Assembly (NCBI GenBank): GCA_947074115.1 | Contig: CAMTOK010000012.1 | Span: 1-33,448, forward strand | Length of the DNA stretch: 33,448 bases | Reading direction: 5' to 3' | Source of the DNA: an uncultured Erysipelotrichaceae bacterium | GTDB taxonomy: Bacteria > Bacillota_I > Bacilli_A > Erysipelotrichales > Coprobacillaceae | In this document: positions 1-7,999 of the stretch, one piece after another | How the letters are laid out: every line of letters starts with the position of its first letter | Numbering within the stretch: the first letter of the stretch is position 1 | The notes under the pieces: generated by a model | Told to the model about the DNA's origin: nothing | The model's database searches: none | What the model saw: only the letters and a program-made list of their open reading frames with translations | Translations under genes and position numbers: made by a program

Positions 1-28
1 AAAAGACAGATTGGAAACAATCTGTCTT
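1..28 (-). terminator. Rho-independent terminator of clpP
   Basis: An 11-bp perfect stem (3-13 with 18-28) closes a GAAA loop; on the minus strand it is followed by a run of at least four T before the window ends. The clpP stop codon lies in the stem's outer edge. Confidence 0.85.
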
Positions 29-617
29 ATGAATCATCATCATTTTTTAGAACTTCATCTATGATTCCATAGTCTAAAGCTTCATCAGAATCCATAAAGT
101 AATCTCTTTCTGTATCCTTTTTGATTTTCTTTAATGGCTGACCCGTTCTTTTAGAAAGAATATGATTAAGTCTTTCTTTTTGTTTTAAAATCCTCTTGGT
201 TGATATCTCAATATCTGTTGCTTGTCCTTGAGCACCGCCAAGTGGTTGGTGTATCATAACTTCGCTATTTTCTAAAGCATAGCGTTTACCTTTTTTTCCT
301 GCTGCTAATAAGAATGCACCCATACTTGCAGATAACCCAACACTTATTGTTGACACATCGCACTTAATGTAGTTCATAGTGTCAAAAATAGCGAGTCCGC
401 TTGAAATGGATCCGCCCGGTGAGTTGATATACATGAATATATCCATTGTAGGGTCAACAGATTCTAAATAAAGCAATTGGCTAACAATAGAACTTGACAT
501 TTCATCGTTTATTTCCCCACAAAGCATGATTATCCGGTCTTCTAAAAGTCTTGAATAAATATCGTATGAGTATTCTTTTGTGTTTTTTTTAAGAATAACT
601 GTTGGTACAAGATGCAT
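27..617 (-). CDS. clpP: ATP-dependent Clp protease proteolytic subunit ClpP
   Basis: ClpP is the serine peptidase core of the cytoplasmic Clp protease; it forms a tetradecamer that degrades proteins fed to it by Clp ATPases. The 196-residue protein has the usual family length. The catalytic triad is visible as Ser98 (in [11 protein letters not shown]), His123 (in MIHQPLGG) and Asp172 (in ERDYF), and the INSPGG oxyanion-hole segment is present. I chose the ATG at 617 because GGAGG lies 7 bases upstream. A longer frame begins at 638, but that ATG overlaps a TATAAT that probably is the -10 box. The gene stands alone, ends in its own terminator and is divergent from gap. No CtsR heptad repeat (GGTCAAA) was found upstream, although ClpP is CtsR-controlled in many relatives. 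Confidence 0.97.
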   Translation of the reverse strand: MHLVPTVILKKNTKEYSYDIYSRLLEDRIIMLCGEINDEMSSSIVSQLLYLESVDPTMDIFMYINSPGGSISSGLAIFDTMNYIKCDVSTISVGLSASMGAFLLAAGKKGKRYALENSEVMIHQPLGGAQGQATDIEISTKRILKQKERLNHILSKRTGQPLKKIKKDTERDYFMDSDEALDYGIIDEVLKNDDDS

Positions 618-636
618 ATTAAAACCTCCATAGTTC

Positions 637-642
637 ATTATA
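637..642 (-). promoter_or_regulatory. Probable -10 box of clpP
   Basis: TATAAT on the minus strand, 20 bases upstream of the ATG at 617. The -35 position 17 bp further up reads TGAATA, a weak match, so only the -10 is called. Confidence 0.4.
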
Positions 643-761
643 GGGTCATTCGTACTAATTATTCATTGAATTCATTTTATTTTTACGAATGAAAAATGGC
701 CCGAGTGCTTAAGATAACATTGGTGGCTTGTCTAATGTTGTCGCTATATGAAATGAATTTT

Positions 762-775
762 TGGAAGTGTTTACA
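762..775. promoter_or_regulatory. cre-like sequence upstream of gap
   Basis: TGGAAGTGTTTACA differs from the CcpA cre consensus TGWAARCGYTWNCA at two positions. It lies about 55 bp upstream of the gap -35 box. HPr kinase, the signalling enzyme for CcpA control, is encoded in this window, so cre control is plausible in the organism, but the match is imperfect. Confidence 0.25.
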
Positions 776-830
776 TTTTATATATCGTGTTTTTTCTTGT
801 GAATTTTTTTATATAATGTAATAACTTTTA

Positions 831-859
831 TTGATTTATTCTTTTTAGTAGACTATAAT
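831..859 (+). promoter_or_regulatory. Sigma-A promoter of gap
   Basis: TTGATT (831-836), 17-bp spacer, perfect TATAAT (854-859). Transcription would start near 866, leaving a leader of about 30 bases with AAGGAGG before the ATG at 896. Confidence 0.85.
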
Positions 860-895
860 AAAGCCATAAATCAAATCAAGGAGGATGTCAGAAAA

Positions 896-1912
896 ATGGC
901 AGTAAAAGTAGCGATTAATGGTTTCGGACGTATCGGACGTCTTGCATTCAGACAAATGTTTGGAGCAGAAGGTTATGAAGTAGTTGCAATCAATGATTTA
1001 ACAGATCCTAAAATGTTAGCTCACTTATTAAAATATGATTCAGCACAAGGTAGATATGAATTAGCTGATACAGTTGTAGCAGGAGAAGATTCAATTACTG
1101 TAGATGGTAAAGAAATCAAAATCTATGCACAAAGAGATGCAGCAAACTTACCATGGGCAGAATTAGATGTAGATGTAGTATTAGAATGTACTGGATTCTA
1201 TGTATCTAAAGCAAAATCTCAAGCTCATATCGATGCAGGAGCTAAAAAAGTAGTTATCTCAGCACCAGCTGGTGATGATTTACCAACAGTAGTATTCGGA
1301 GTAAATGAAGGAATCTTATCAGCAGATGATAACATTATCTCAGCAGCTTCTTGTACAACTAACTGTTTAGCACCAATGGCTGATGCTTTAAATAAATTAG
1401 CAGCAATCAAATCAGGTATCATGTTAACAGTACATGCTTACACTGGTGACCAAATGGTATTAGATGGTCCTCACGCTAAAGGTGACTTAAGAAGAGCACG
1501 TGCAGCAGCAGTTAATATCGTTCCTAACTCAACAGGAGCAGCTAAAGCAATCGGTTTAGTTATCCCTGAATTAAATGGAAAATTAATTGGTTCAGCACAA
1601 CGTGTACCTGTACCAACTGGTTCATTAACTATCTTAACAGCAGTTGTTGATGGTGCAGTTACAGTTGAAGAAATCAACGCAGCTATGAAAGCAGCAGCAA
1701 CTCCATCATTCGGATACACTGAAGAAGAATTAGTATCTTCTGATATTATCGGAATCACTTACGGTTCATTATTTGATGCAACTCAAACAATGGTTAAAGC
1801 ATGTGATAACGGAACTACTGAAGTTCAAACAGTTGCTTGGTATGATAATGAAAATTCTTATACTTCAAACATGGTTAGAACAATCAAATATTTCGCTGAA
1901 TTAAGCAAATAA
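896..1912 (+). CDS. gap: Glyceraldehyde-3-phosphate dehydrogenase, type I
   Basis: This glycolytic enzyme oxidises glyceraldehyde 3-phosphate to 1,3-bisphosphoglycerate with NAD. The 338-residue length is typical. The Rossmann start [13 protein letters not shown], the active-site [12 protein letters not shown] with the catalytic Cys, and the C-terminal [15 protein letters not shown] are all present. The codon choice is visibly biased (almost exclusively TTA, GCA/GCT, CCA, ACA), as expected of a very highly expressed gene. It is monocistronic: a strong promoter precedes it and a terminator follows 8 bases after the stop. The lack of neighbouring pgk or tpi means the usual glycolytic cluster is split here. 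Long antisense frames over the gene are by-products of the codon bias. Confidence 0.98.
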   Translation: MAVKVAINGFGRIGRLAFRQMFGAEGYEVVAINDLTDPKMLAHLLKYDSAQGRYELADTVVAGEDSITVDGKEIKIYAQRDAANLPWAELDVDVVLECTGFYVSKAKSQAHIDAGAKKVVISAPAGDDLPTVVFGVNEGILSADDNIISAASCTTNCLAPMADALNKLAAIKSGIMLTVHAYTGDQMVLDGPHAKGDLRRARAAAVNIVPNSTGAAKAIGLVIPELNGKLIGSAQRVPVPTGSLTILTAVVDGAVTVEEINAAMKAAATPSFGYTEEELVSSDIIGITYGSLFDATQTMVKACDNGTTEVQTVAWYDNENSYTSNMVRTIKYFAELSK

Positions 1913-1920
1913 TAATGTTT

Positions 1921-1948
1921 AAAAGGACAACGTCGTTGTCCTTTTTTT
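1921..1948 (+). terminator. Terminator of gap
   Basis: Perfect 11-bp stem (1921-1931 with 1935-1945), three-base loop, then a run of T to 1948. Confidence 0.92.
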
Positions 1949-1966
1949 ATTTTCTATGCGTATTTT

Positions 1967-1995
1967 TTGATATTTTAAAAAAGATTTGTTATGAT
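1967..1995 (+). promoter_or_regulatory. Sigma-A promoter of the ZIP-DtxR pair
   Basis: TTGATA (1967-1972), 17-bp spacer, TATGAT (1990-1995). Transcription would start near 2002. The upstream in-frame ATG at 1991 lies inside the -10 box, which rules it out as the start codon of the next gene. Confidence 0.75.
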
Positions 1996-2014
1996 ACTAC
2001 AAAGGGGTGAAGAT

Positions 2015-2785
2015 ATGGAAGCTTACTTATGGACATTAATAGGGACTGGTGTTGCCTTTTTAGCGACAACATTAGGAAGTGCACTTGTCTACTTTGTTAA
2101 AAAAGAAAATAAGAAGATGAATATCTTGAGCCTTGGTTTTGCGAGTGGAATAATGATCGCTGCTGCAGTATGGTCGTTATTGATTCCATCAATAGAAATG
2201 GCGAATGATAACATTCTCCCTGTATTAATTGGTTTTTCGTTAGGTGGTTTGTTTCTTTATGGATTAGATCATCTTATTCCGCATCTTCACGCTCATGAAG
2301 ATGCACCAGAAGGACCAAAAAGTGAAATGAACCGTTCAACAATGATGTTCTTAGCTGTAACCTTACATAATATTCCCGAAGGGATGGCGTTAGGGTTAGC
2401 GTTTGCGTTAGGAACACAGGGTGGAAGTTTCTCACTTGTAGGAGCGATGGCGTTAGCAATTGGGATGGCACTGCAAAATTTTCCAGAAGGGATGGCAATA
2501 TCAATCCCTTTATACCAGCAAGGTAAAACCAAAAATCAAGCATTTGTCATGGGGACACTATCTGGCATAGTTGAACCAATAGCGGGTATTATAACAGTTG
2601 TGTTGGTGGGCTCAATTGGACCGTTAATGCCGTATTTCTTATCGTTTGCGGCAGGTGCTATGATTTATGTTGTTGTTGAAGAATTAATACCTGAAAGTCA
2701 AAATGGTCATCATGGTCATTTGGGTGTGATTTCTTTTATGATTGGTTTTATGTTAATGATGGTTTTAGACATAACTTTGGGATAA
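2015..2785 (+). CDS. ZIP-family divalent metal transporter (ZupT/GufA type)
   Basis: ZIP proteins move Zn, Fe or Mn into the cytoplasm across the membrane. The 256-residue protein has about eight hydrophobic segments and the family's metal-site signatures: HNIPEGMALGLAF in transmembrane segment 4 and NFPEGMAISIPL in segment 5, plus the EELIPES segment. A His-rich loop (HLIPHLHAHED) and a GHHGH cluster near the C terminus may bind metal. The start at 2015 follows AAAGGGGTGA. It shares a transcript with the DtxR-type regulator 15 bases downstream. The pairing suggests metal-controlled import; which metal cannot be told from sequence, though the regulator's iron-type ligands favour Fe or Mn over Zn (inference). 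Confidence 0.9.
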   Translation: MEAYLWTLIGTGVAFLATTLGSALVYFVKKENKKMNILSLGFASGIMIAAAVWSLLIPSIEMANDNILPVLIGFSLGGLFLYGLDHLIPHLHAHEDAPEGPKSEMNRSTMMFLAVTLHNIPEGMALGLAFALGTQGGSFSLVGAMALAIGMALQNFPEGMAISIPLYQQGKTKNQAFVMGTLSGIVEPIAGIITVVLVGSIGPLMPYFLSFAAGAMIYVVVEELIPESQNGHHGHLGVISFMIGFMLMMVLDITLG

Positions 2786-2800
2786 GGAAGAGGAAAAATT

Positions 2801-3166
2801 ATGGACTTACATGAATCTGGAGAAATGTACTTAGAGACAATACTCATGTTGAAAAATCAAAACGAATTTGTTAAATCTATTGATGTTGCACACGCTTTAA
2901 ATTATTCAAAGCCAAGTGTATCAAGAGCAATGAAATTGTTAAAGGATGCAAACTTAATCGTCGTTGATGATAAAGGATATATTGATTTTACTGAAGAAGG
3001 AATCAATAAAGCAAATAAAGTATTAGAGAGGCATCACACAATCAAAGAATTCTTAATGAAGATTGGTGTGACAAGTGAAACGGCTGAAAGCGATGGGTGC
3101 CGTTTAGAGCATGTCATTAGTGATGAAACTCATGAATGTATGAAAAAGTTTTTAAAAGGGTTATAA
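2801..3166 (+). CDS. Short DtxR/MntR-family metal-dependent transcriptional regulator
   Basis: The 121-residue protein has an N-terminal winged helix-turn-helix (residues about 20-65) and a DtxR dimerisation and metal-binding helix region. It resembles DtxR rather than MntR at the metal sites: Met9 stands where DtxR has Met10 (Bacillus MntR has Asp8), and Cys100, Glu103 and His104 reproduce the DtxR Cys102-x-x-Glu105-His106 site. His79 and Glu83 match DtxR His79/Glu83, but the DtxR His98 position is Glu. It stops right after the dimerisation helices, so the SH3-like third domain of the 226-residue DtxR is absent. These points suggest an iron-type sensor (inference from ligands). AAGGAAGAGG precedes the ATG. 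It follows the ZIP gene in one operon and is closed by a terminator overlapping its stop codon. Confidence 0.88.
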   Translation: MDLHESGEMYLETILMLKNQNEFVKSIDVAHALNYSKPSVSRAMKLLKDANLIVVDDKGYIDFTEEGINKANKVLERHHTIKEFLMKIGVTSETAESDGCRLEHVISDETHECMKKFLKGL

Positions 3167-3180
3167 AATAACCCTTTTTT
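3154..3180 (+). terminator. Terminator overlapping the DtxR-type gene's stop codon
   Basis: GGGTTAT (3158-3164) pairs with ATAACCC (3168-3174) across a 3-base loop, extended by A/T pairs and followed by six T. The stop codon TAA (3164-3166) lies at the top of the stem and loop. Confidence 0.85.
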
Positions 3181-3220
3181 CAAATAAAGAGGCTGTACTG
3201 TTATAATTTTATGAAAAATA

Positions 3221-3229
3221 TGTTAGAAT
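3221..3229 (+). promoter_or_regulatory. Probable extended -10 promoter of the ctpA-rel operon
   Basis: TGTTAGAAT fits the extended -10 pattern TGnTATAAT. The -35 region (TTATAA, 3201-3206, 17 bp up) is weak, which is usual for extended -10 promoters. It lies 20 bases before the ctpA start. Confidence 0.5.
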
Positions 3230-3249
3230 ATATAGACGAGGTGTAGGAA

Positions 3250-4671
3250 ATGGATCAATTAGAAGAAAAGAAAAGAAGACGATTAAAACGTGAACCCGTT
3301 TATGTTTGTCTATGTATTCTATGCTTAATTATTGGTGGTGCAAGTGGATACATTTATGGCAACAAAACAAAGACAGTACAACAACAGGAATATGAAGAAA
3401 TTTTGGAAATCAAATCTATATTAGAAAGTGGATTTGTCGATACAACAGATAGTGAAACAACGTTGTATGAACGCATGATAGCGGGGATGGTATCAGGAAT
3501 TGGCGATCGATATACATCATATTTAACAACGAAAGCAGCAATGGAATTAACTTCATCTATTAATGGTTCATTTCAAGGAATTGGTGTGTCATTTACAGTT
3601 TTAAAAGAAGGTGCATTGGCGTTAGAAGTGTATCAAGGAACACCAGCAAACCTAGCAGGCGTTCTAGCGGGTGATATCATTACCCATGTTCAAGGAACTT
3701 CAATTGCAGGGTATTCATCAGACAAGATCAAAACGACAATTCAAGGTGAAAAAGGGACTGATGTCACACTGCGTTTGTTACGTAATGGTAAAGTTCTTGA
3801 ACTGACAATGCAAAGAGAAAGTTTAGATACTTCAGCAAGTTATGAAATCAGAGATAATGGAGACAACAAGGTTGGTTACATAAGAATGACAACATTTGGT
3901 GAGGGAACAACATCATTAGTTGAAAAAGCATTGATTTCATTTAAAGCTGCAGGTGTTGAAACATTGGTTATTGATTTAAGAGGTAACGGTGGTGGATATT
4001 TAACTGCTGCGACGGGTATACTAGATTTACTTGTGGATAAAGACAAAAGAGTTTTAAGTGTAGAATACGGTGATAATAGTGTTCATAATTATGAAACAAG
4101 TAATAACCCGAAATACAAATTTACGAATAACTTTATCCTTTGTGATAATGATTCAGCAAGTGCTTCTGAAGTGACTATTGCAGCCTTGACTGAATTAGAA
4201 GGATTTAAAACAATTGGAGAAAAAACATTTGGTAAAGGTATTGTTCAAAGTGAAAAGACATTATCAAGTCAAGCCGTTCTTAAGTATACATCTGCGAAGT
4301 GGTACACACCTAGTGGGAAGTGTATACAAGGAGAAGGAATTGACGTTGATTATGAGGTGTCACAGACAACGCTTGATCAATTCGGTTACTCACAAATAAC
4401 AGAATCTTATTCATTTGATCAAGTGAATAAAGATATCTTATTAATGCAAAAGATGTTAATTGAACTTGGTTATCAAGTCGATAGAGAAGATGGTTATTTC
4501 TCAAAACAAACTGAAAATGCTTTAAAGGCTTTTGAAAAAGATTATGGATTAAGTACTGATGGTATTTATTCACAAGAAGATGGGTTATATTTATTGAGTG
4601 CTATTACTCATAAAATACTCGTCAAAGATAAAGATTTAGCGTATGAAAAAGCCTTATCTTTAATTAAATAG
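3250..4671 (+). CDS. C-terminal processing peptidase, S41 family, with PDZ and peptidoglycan-binding domains
   Basis: S41 peptidases cut exported proteins near their C termini. The 473-residue protein has a basic cytoplasmic N terminus, one membrane segment (about 17-37), a PDZ domain (about 95-190), the S41 catalytic domain (about 205-375) and a C-terminal peptidoglycan-binding domain (about 393-450, with [19 protein letters not shown]). The Ser-Lys dyad is visible: Ser304 in DSASASE and Lys329 in TFGKGIVQ, 25 residues apart as in Tsp and CtpB. It is therefore probably a membrane-anchored, wall-associated enzyme of the CtpA/CtpB group. It is the first gene of a seven-gene operon and lies 11 bases upstream of uvrB, a pairing seen in several Firmicutes. 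Confidence 0.93.
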   Translation: MDQLEEKKRRRLKREPVYVCLCILCLIIGGASGYIYGNKTKTVQQQEYEEILEIKSILESGFVDTTDSETTLYERMIAGMVSGIGDRYTSYLTTKAAMELTSSINGSFQGIGVSFTVLKEGALALEVYQGTPANLAGVLAGDIITHVQGTSIAGYSSDKIKTTIQGEKGTDVTLRLLRNGKVLELTMQRESLDTSASYEIRDNGDNKVGYIRMTTFGEGTTSLVEKALISFKAAGVETLVIDLRGNGGGYLTAATGILDLLVDKDKRVLSVEYGDNSVHNYETSNNPKYKFTNNFILCDNDSASASEVTIAALTELEGFKTIGEKTFGKGIVQSEKTLSSQAVLKYTSAKWYTPSGKCIQGEGIDVDYEVSQTTLDQFGYSQITESYSFDQVNKDILLMQKMLIELGYQVDREDGYFSKQTENALKAFEKDYGLSTDGIYSQEDGLYLLSAITHKILVKDKDLAYEKALSLIK

Positions 4672-4682
4672 GAGGGCGAGAA

Positions 4683-6659
4683 ATGGAAACATTTCAACTT
4701 GTATCAGAGTATAAGCCAATGGGTGATCAGCCAACGGCAATTGATAAACTCGTAAAAGGTATTCATGACAATAAGAAAACACAAGTCTTATTAGGTGGAA
4801 CAGGAACAGGTAAAACTTTTACTGTCTCTAATGTCATAGCACAAGTGAATAAGCCAACTCTCGTATTAGCGCATAATAAAACTCTTGCAGGTCAGTTATA
4901 TTCTGAACTCAAAGAGTTTTTTCCGCATAATCGAGTAGAATACTTTGTGTCAAACTTTGATTTTTATCAACCAGAAGCTTATATTCCTAAAAGTGATACT
5001 TATATAGATAAAACAGCACAAACAAACTATGAAATAGAAATGTTACGATCATCTTCAATGAACTCGTTACTAGAAAGAAATGATACAATCGTTGTTGCGT
5101 CAGTTGCGTCAATTTATGGTTTATCTAATCCAGAACAATACAAAGAGATGTTCTTTTCAGTGCGCGTGGGTCAAGAGATTGACAGACGAGAATTATTAAC
5201 GTTTCTTGTTGACCGTCAATATCAAAGAAATGATATTGACCAAGTCAAAGGAACATTTAGAGTCCGTGGTGATGTTGTAGAAATCGTGCCTGGGCATACA
5301 GAAAAGTGGATAATAAGAGTAGAAATGTTTGGTGATGAAGTGGAAAGAATTAGTGAAGTTGATCCACTCACTGGAAAAATATTAAACAGTTATCCATCAT
5401 ATACAATCTATCCAGCTTATGGATATGTCACAAAAAGAGAACAAATGTTAAAAGCTTGTGAAACAATTAGTGCAGAACTCTTAACACGTTGTCAATATTT
5501 TGAAGAGAAAATGTTACCATTAGAGTTAGAGAGAATTGATCACCGCACACGCCATGATGTTGAAATGTTACGAGAAGTCGGAATGTGTCCAGGTATAGAA
5601 AATTATTCTCGTCACATAGACGGTAGACAAGAGGGAGAAAGACCATATACTTTAATTGACTATTTCCCCGATGACTTTTTACTCGTTGTTGATGAAAGCC
5701 ACGTTATGTTACCGCAAATACGCGGCATGTTTAACGGTGACCGTAGTCGAAAGGAAACACTCGTTGAATATGGATTCCGATTACCAAGTGCTTTAGACAA
5801 TAGACCATTAAAGTTTGAAGAATTTGAAGGATTGATCAATCAAGCCATCTTTGTTTCAGCAACACCAGGTGATTATGAAATTGAGAGTGTCGATGGTGAT
5901 GTTGTTGAACAAATTATAAGACCGACAGGATTACTTGATCCTATTATAGATATACGTCCAATAGAAAACCAAATCGATGATATTATCGATGAAATTAATG
6001 ATCGTATAGAAAAAAATGAACGTGTTTTAATTACAACCCTAACAAAAAGAATGGCAGAAGATTTATCTGCATATTTAAAAGAATATGGTTTAAAAGTTGC
6101 TTATTTACATTCAGATACAAAAACATTAGAACGTACCGAAATCTTAAGAGATTTACGTGTAGGTAAATATGATGTTCTTATAGGAATTAACTTATTAAGA
6201 GAAGGATTAGATTTACCTGAAGTCTCTCTTGTTTGTATTTTAGACGCAGATAAAGAAGGTTTTTTACGTAGTGAACGCTCATTAATTCAGACGATTGGTC
6301 GTGCAGCGAGAAATGAACATGGGCGCGTTATTATGTATGCGGATCGGATAACTGATTCTATGCAAAAAGCGATTGATGAAACTCAACGTCGCCGCGATAT
6401 ACAAATAGCTTACAATGAAAAACATGGTATTACACCAACAACAGTTAAAAAAGCAATACGTGATGTTATCCGCGGTAAAGATGAAACGACACAAGGCGTG
6501 AGTCTTGTTGAGAAAGCGAAGAAGAAAGATAAGAAATCAAGACAACAATTGGTTGATGATTTAGAAAAAGAAATGAAACAAGCTGCAAAAGATCTTGATT
6601 TTGAACGTGCAATGGAATTAAGGGATATCATTATTGAGTTGAAAGGTGAAAACTCATGA
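4683..6659 (+). CDS. uvrB: Excinuclease ABC subunit B
   Basis: UvrB is the damage-verifying helicase of nucleotide excision repair; it receives the lesion from UvrA and recruits UvrC. The 658-residue length is standard. Visible are Walker [10 protein letters not shown], the beta-hairpin region around residues 90-115 ([12 protein letters not shown]), the DEAD-type VVDESH, the helicase motif VSATPGDYE, motif VI (QTIGRAARN) and a C-terminal UVR domain ([19 protein letters not shown]) that contacts UvrC. AGGAGG lies 7 bases before the ATG. It overlaps the next gene by 4 bases, so translational coupling is likely. Confidence 0.98.
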   Translation: METFQLVSEYKPMGDQPTAIDKLVKGIHDNKKTQVLLGGTGTGKTFTVSNVIAQVNKPTLVLAHNKTLAGQLYSELKEFFPHNRVEYFVSNFDFYQPEAYIPKSDTYIDKTAQTNYEIEMLRSSSMNSLLERNDTIVVASVASIYGLSNPEQYKEMFFSVRVGQEIDRRELLTFLVDRQYQRNDIDQVKGTFRVRGDVVEIVPGHTEKWIIRVEMFGDEVERISEVDPLTGKILNSYPSYTIYPAYGYVTKREQMLKACETISAELLTRCQYFEEKMLPLELERIDHRTRHDVEMLREVGMCPGIENYSRHIDGRQEGERPYTLIDYFPDDFLLVVDESHVMLPQIRGMFNGDRSRKETLVEYGFRLPSALDNRPLKFEEFEGLINQAIFVSATPGDYEIESVDGDVVEQIIRPTGLLDPIIDIRPIENQIDDIIDEINDRIEKNERVLITTLTKRMAEDLSAYLKEYGLKVAYLHSDTKTLERTEILRDLRVGKYDVLIGINLLREGLDLPEVSLVCILDADKEGFLRSERSLIQTIGRAARNEHGRVIMYADRITDSMQKAIDETQRRRDIQIAYNEKHGITPTTVKKAIRDVIRGKDETTQGVSLVEKAKKKDKKSRQQLVDDLEKEMKQAAKDLDFERAMELRDIIIELKGENS

Positions 6660-7999
6660 TATTTAATGAACTCGCAAAAACAATATTTAATGATATAGAT
6701 CTTCAAGGTGGAAAAGTATATATCGTTGGAGGAAGTGTCAGAGATTATATCTTAAAAAAAGAAACATTTTATGATATAGATGTAGAAATCTATGGACTGT
6801 CATATGAATCATTACATGATATCTTAGAAAAATATGGACATGTTTTAACCTTTGGTAAAAGTTTTGCGATCATGCAGTTAGATTGTTTAAAAGGTTATGA
6901 TTTTGCATTACCAAGAACAGAAAAGAAAATAGGGGATAAACATCAAGACTTTGAAGTCATCGTTGATCCATTCTTACCTATAAATAAAGCAATCCTTAGA
7001 CGTGATTTAACAATGAATGCACTTATGTATGATGTAAAAGAAGACAAAATTATAGATATGGTTAACGGGATTCAAGATATCCATGACCATATCATTCGCG
7101 TCGTACATGAGAGAACGTTTATAGAAGATCCATTACGCATTTTACGCATTGCTCAAATGATGTCACGCTTTTTAATGGAAGTTGATGACAATGCAAAAGC
7201 GTTGTGTAAGAAAATGGTTCAACAAGGTATGTTGGAACATTTATCTAAGGAACGCATCTCACAAGAATATAACAAAATGTTGATGGGGGAGAAACCCTCA
7301 CTTGGTATTCTATTTTTAAATGAAATAGGCGCACTGCCACCCTATTTAAGTATATTAAAAGAGACTGCTCAGAGACTGGATTACCATCCAGAGGGTGATG
7401 TGTTAGCACATACATGCTTGGTTGTGGATATCGCAGCGTTGACAAAACACAAAGCAGATCTCCCGTTAAGTTTTATGTGGGGCGCATTATTACACGATAT
7501 TGGTAAACCCCAAGTGACGAATGAAAAAGGAAGTGCCCCGCTTCATAATGAAGCAGGAGTTGAAGCTTTCAAACACGTTGATCTGATTTTAAATCAGAAA
7601 ATGAGAAAAGAAGTTGAAACATTTATAATGTATCACATGCATTTGATGAATATGGCAAGACGAAATGCATCAGATCAAAAATATTTACTTTTATTAAAAA
7701 AGATTGAAGGAAAGATCACACTTAATGATTTAATATTATTAAGTCGTTGTGATAAACTCGGTAGAGGTGCTGTTTCATATCAACAGTATCAAATGTTTGG
7801 TCCTTATATAGAGGATAAGATAAGTCGATTGGGTTCGTCTGCACCTATCCCGCTTATTAATGGACATGATTTAATAGAATTAGGAATAGAATCTCATTCC
7901 CTTTTTAGAAAAATTCTCAATGATGCATACACAATGCAATTAGATGGGAAAGATAAGGATGAGATATTAAGGAGTGTGAAAGAAAAGTATGAGACATGA
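6656..7999 (+). CDS. cca: tRNA nucleotidyltransferase (CCA-adding) family protein with HD domain
   Basis: Class II nucleotidyltransferases of this family add or repair the 3' CCA of tRNA; some members are poly(A) polymerases. Of 447 residues, the head domain is clear: GGSVRDYIL, the two catalytic aspartates in YDIDVEIYG, and [13 protein letters not shown] neck element ([12 protein letters not shown]) and an HD phosphohydrolase motif ([10 protein letters not shown], followed by YHMH) come after. It overlaps uvrB by an ATGA and uvrA by 11 bases, so it sits inside the uvrB-uvrA unit. All seven tRNA genes in this window already encode CCA, so if it is a CCA enzyme its role is mostly end repair. 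CCA-adding versus poly(A) activity cannot be settled from sequence alone. Confidence 0.87.
   Translation: MIFNELAKTIFNDIDLQGGKVYIVGGSVRDYILKKETFYDIDVEIYGLSYESLHDILEKYGHVLTFGKSFAIMQLDCLKGYDFALPRTEKKIGDKHQDFEVIVDPFLPINKAILRRDLTMNALMYDVKEDKIIDMVNGIQDIHDHIIRVVHERTFIEDPLRILRIAQMMSRFLMEVDDNAKALCKKMVQQGMLEHLSKERISQEYNKMLMGEKPSLGILFLNEIGALPPYLSILKETAQRLDYHPEGDVLAHTCLVVDIAALTKHKADLPLSFMWGALLHDIGKPQVTNEKGSAPLHNEAGVEAFKHVDLILNQKMRKEVETFIMYHMHLMNMARRNASDQKYLLLLKKIEGKITLNDLILLSRCDKLGRGAVSYQQYQMFGPYIEDKISRLGSSAPIPLINGHDLIELGIESHSLFRKILNDAYTMQLDGKDKDEILRSVKEKYET

Noticed and set aside
1225-1758. Two long minus-strand frames opposite gap
   Set aside because: They are by-products of the strongly biased codon use of gap, with no ribosome sites and no protein-like pattern.
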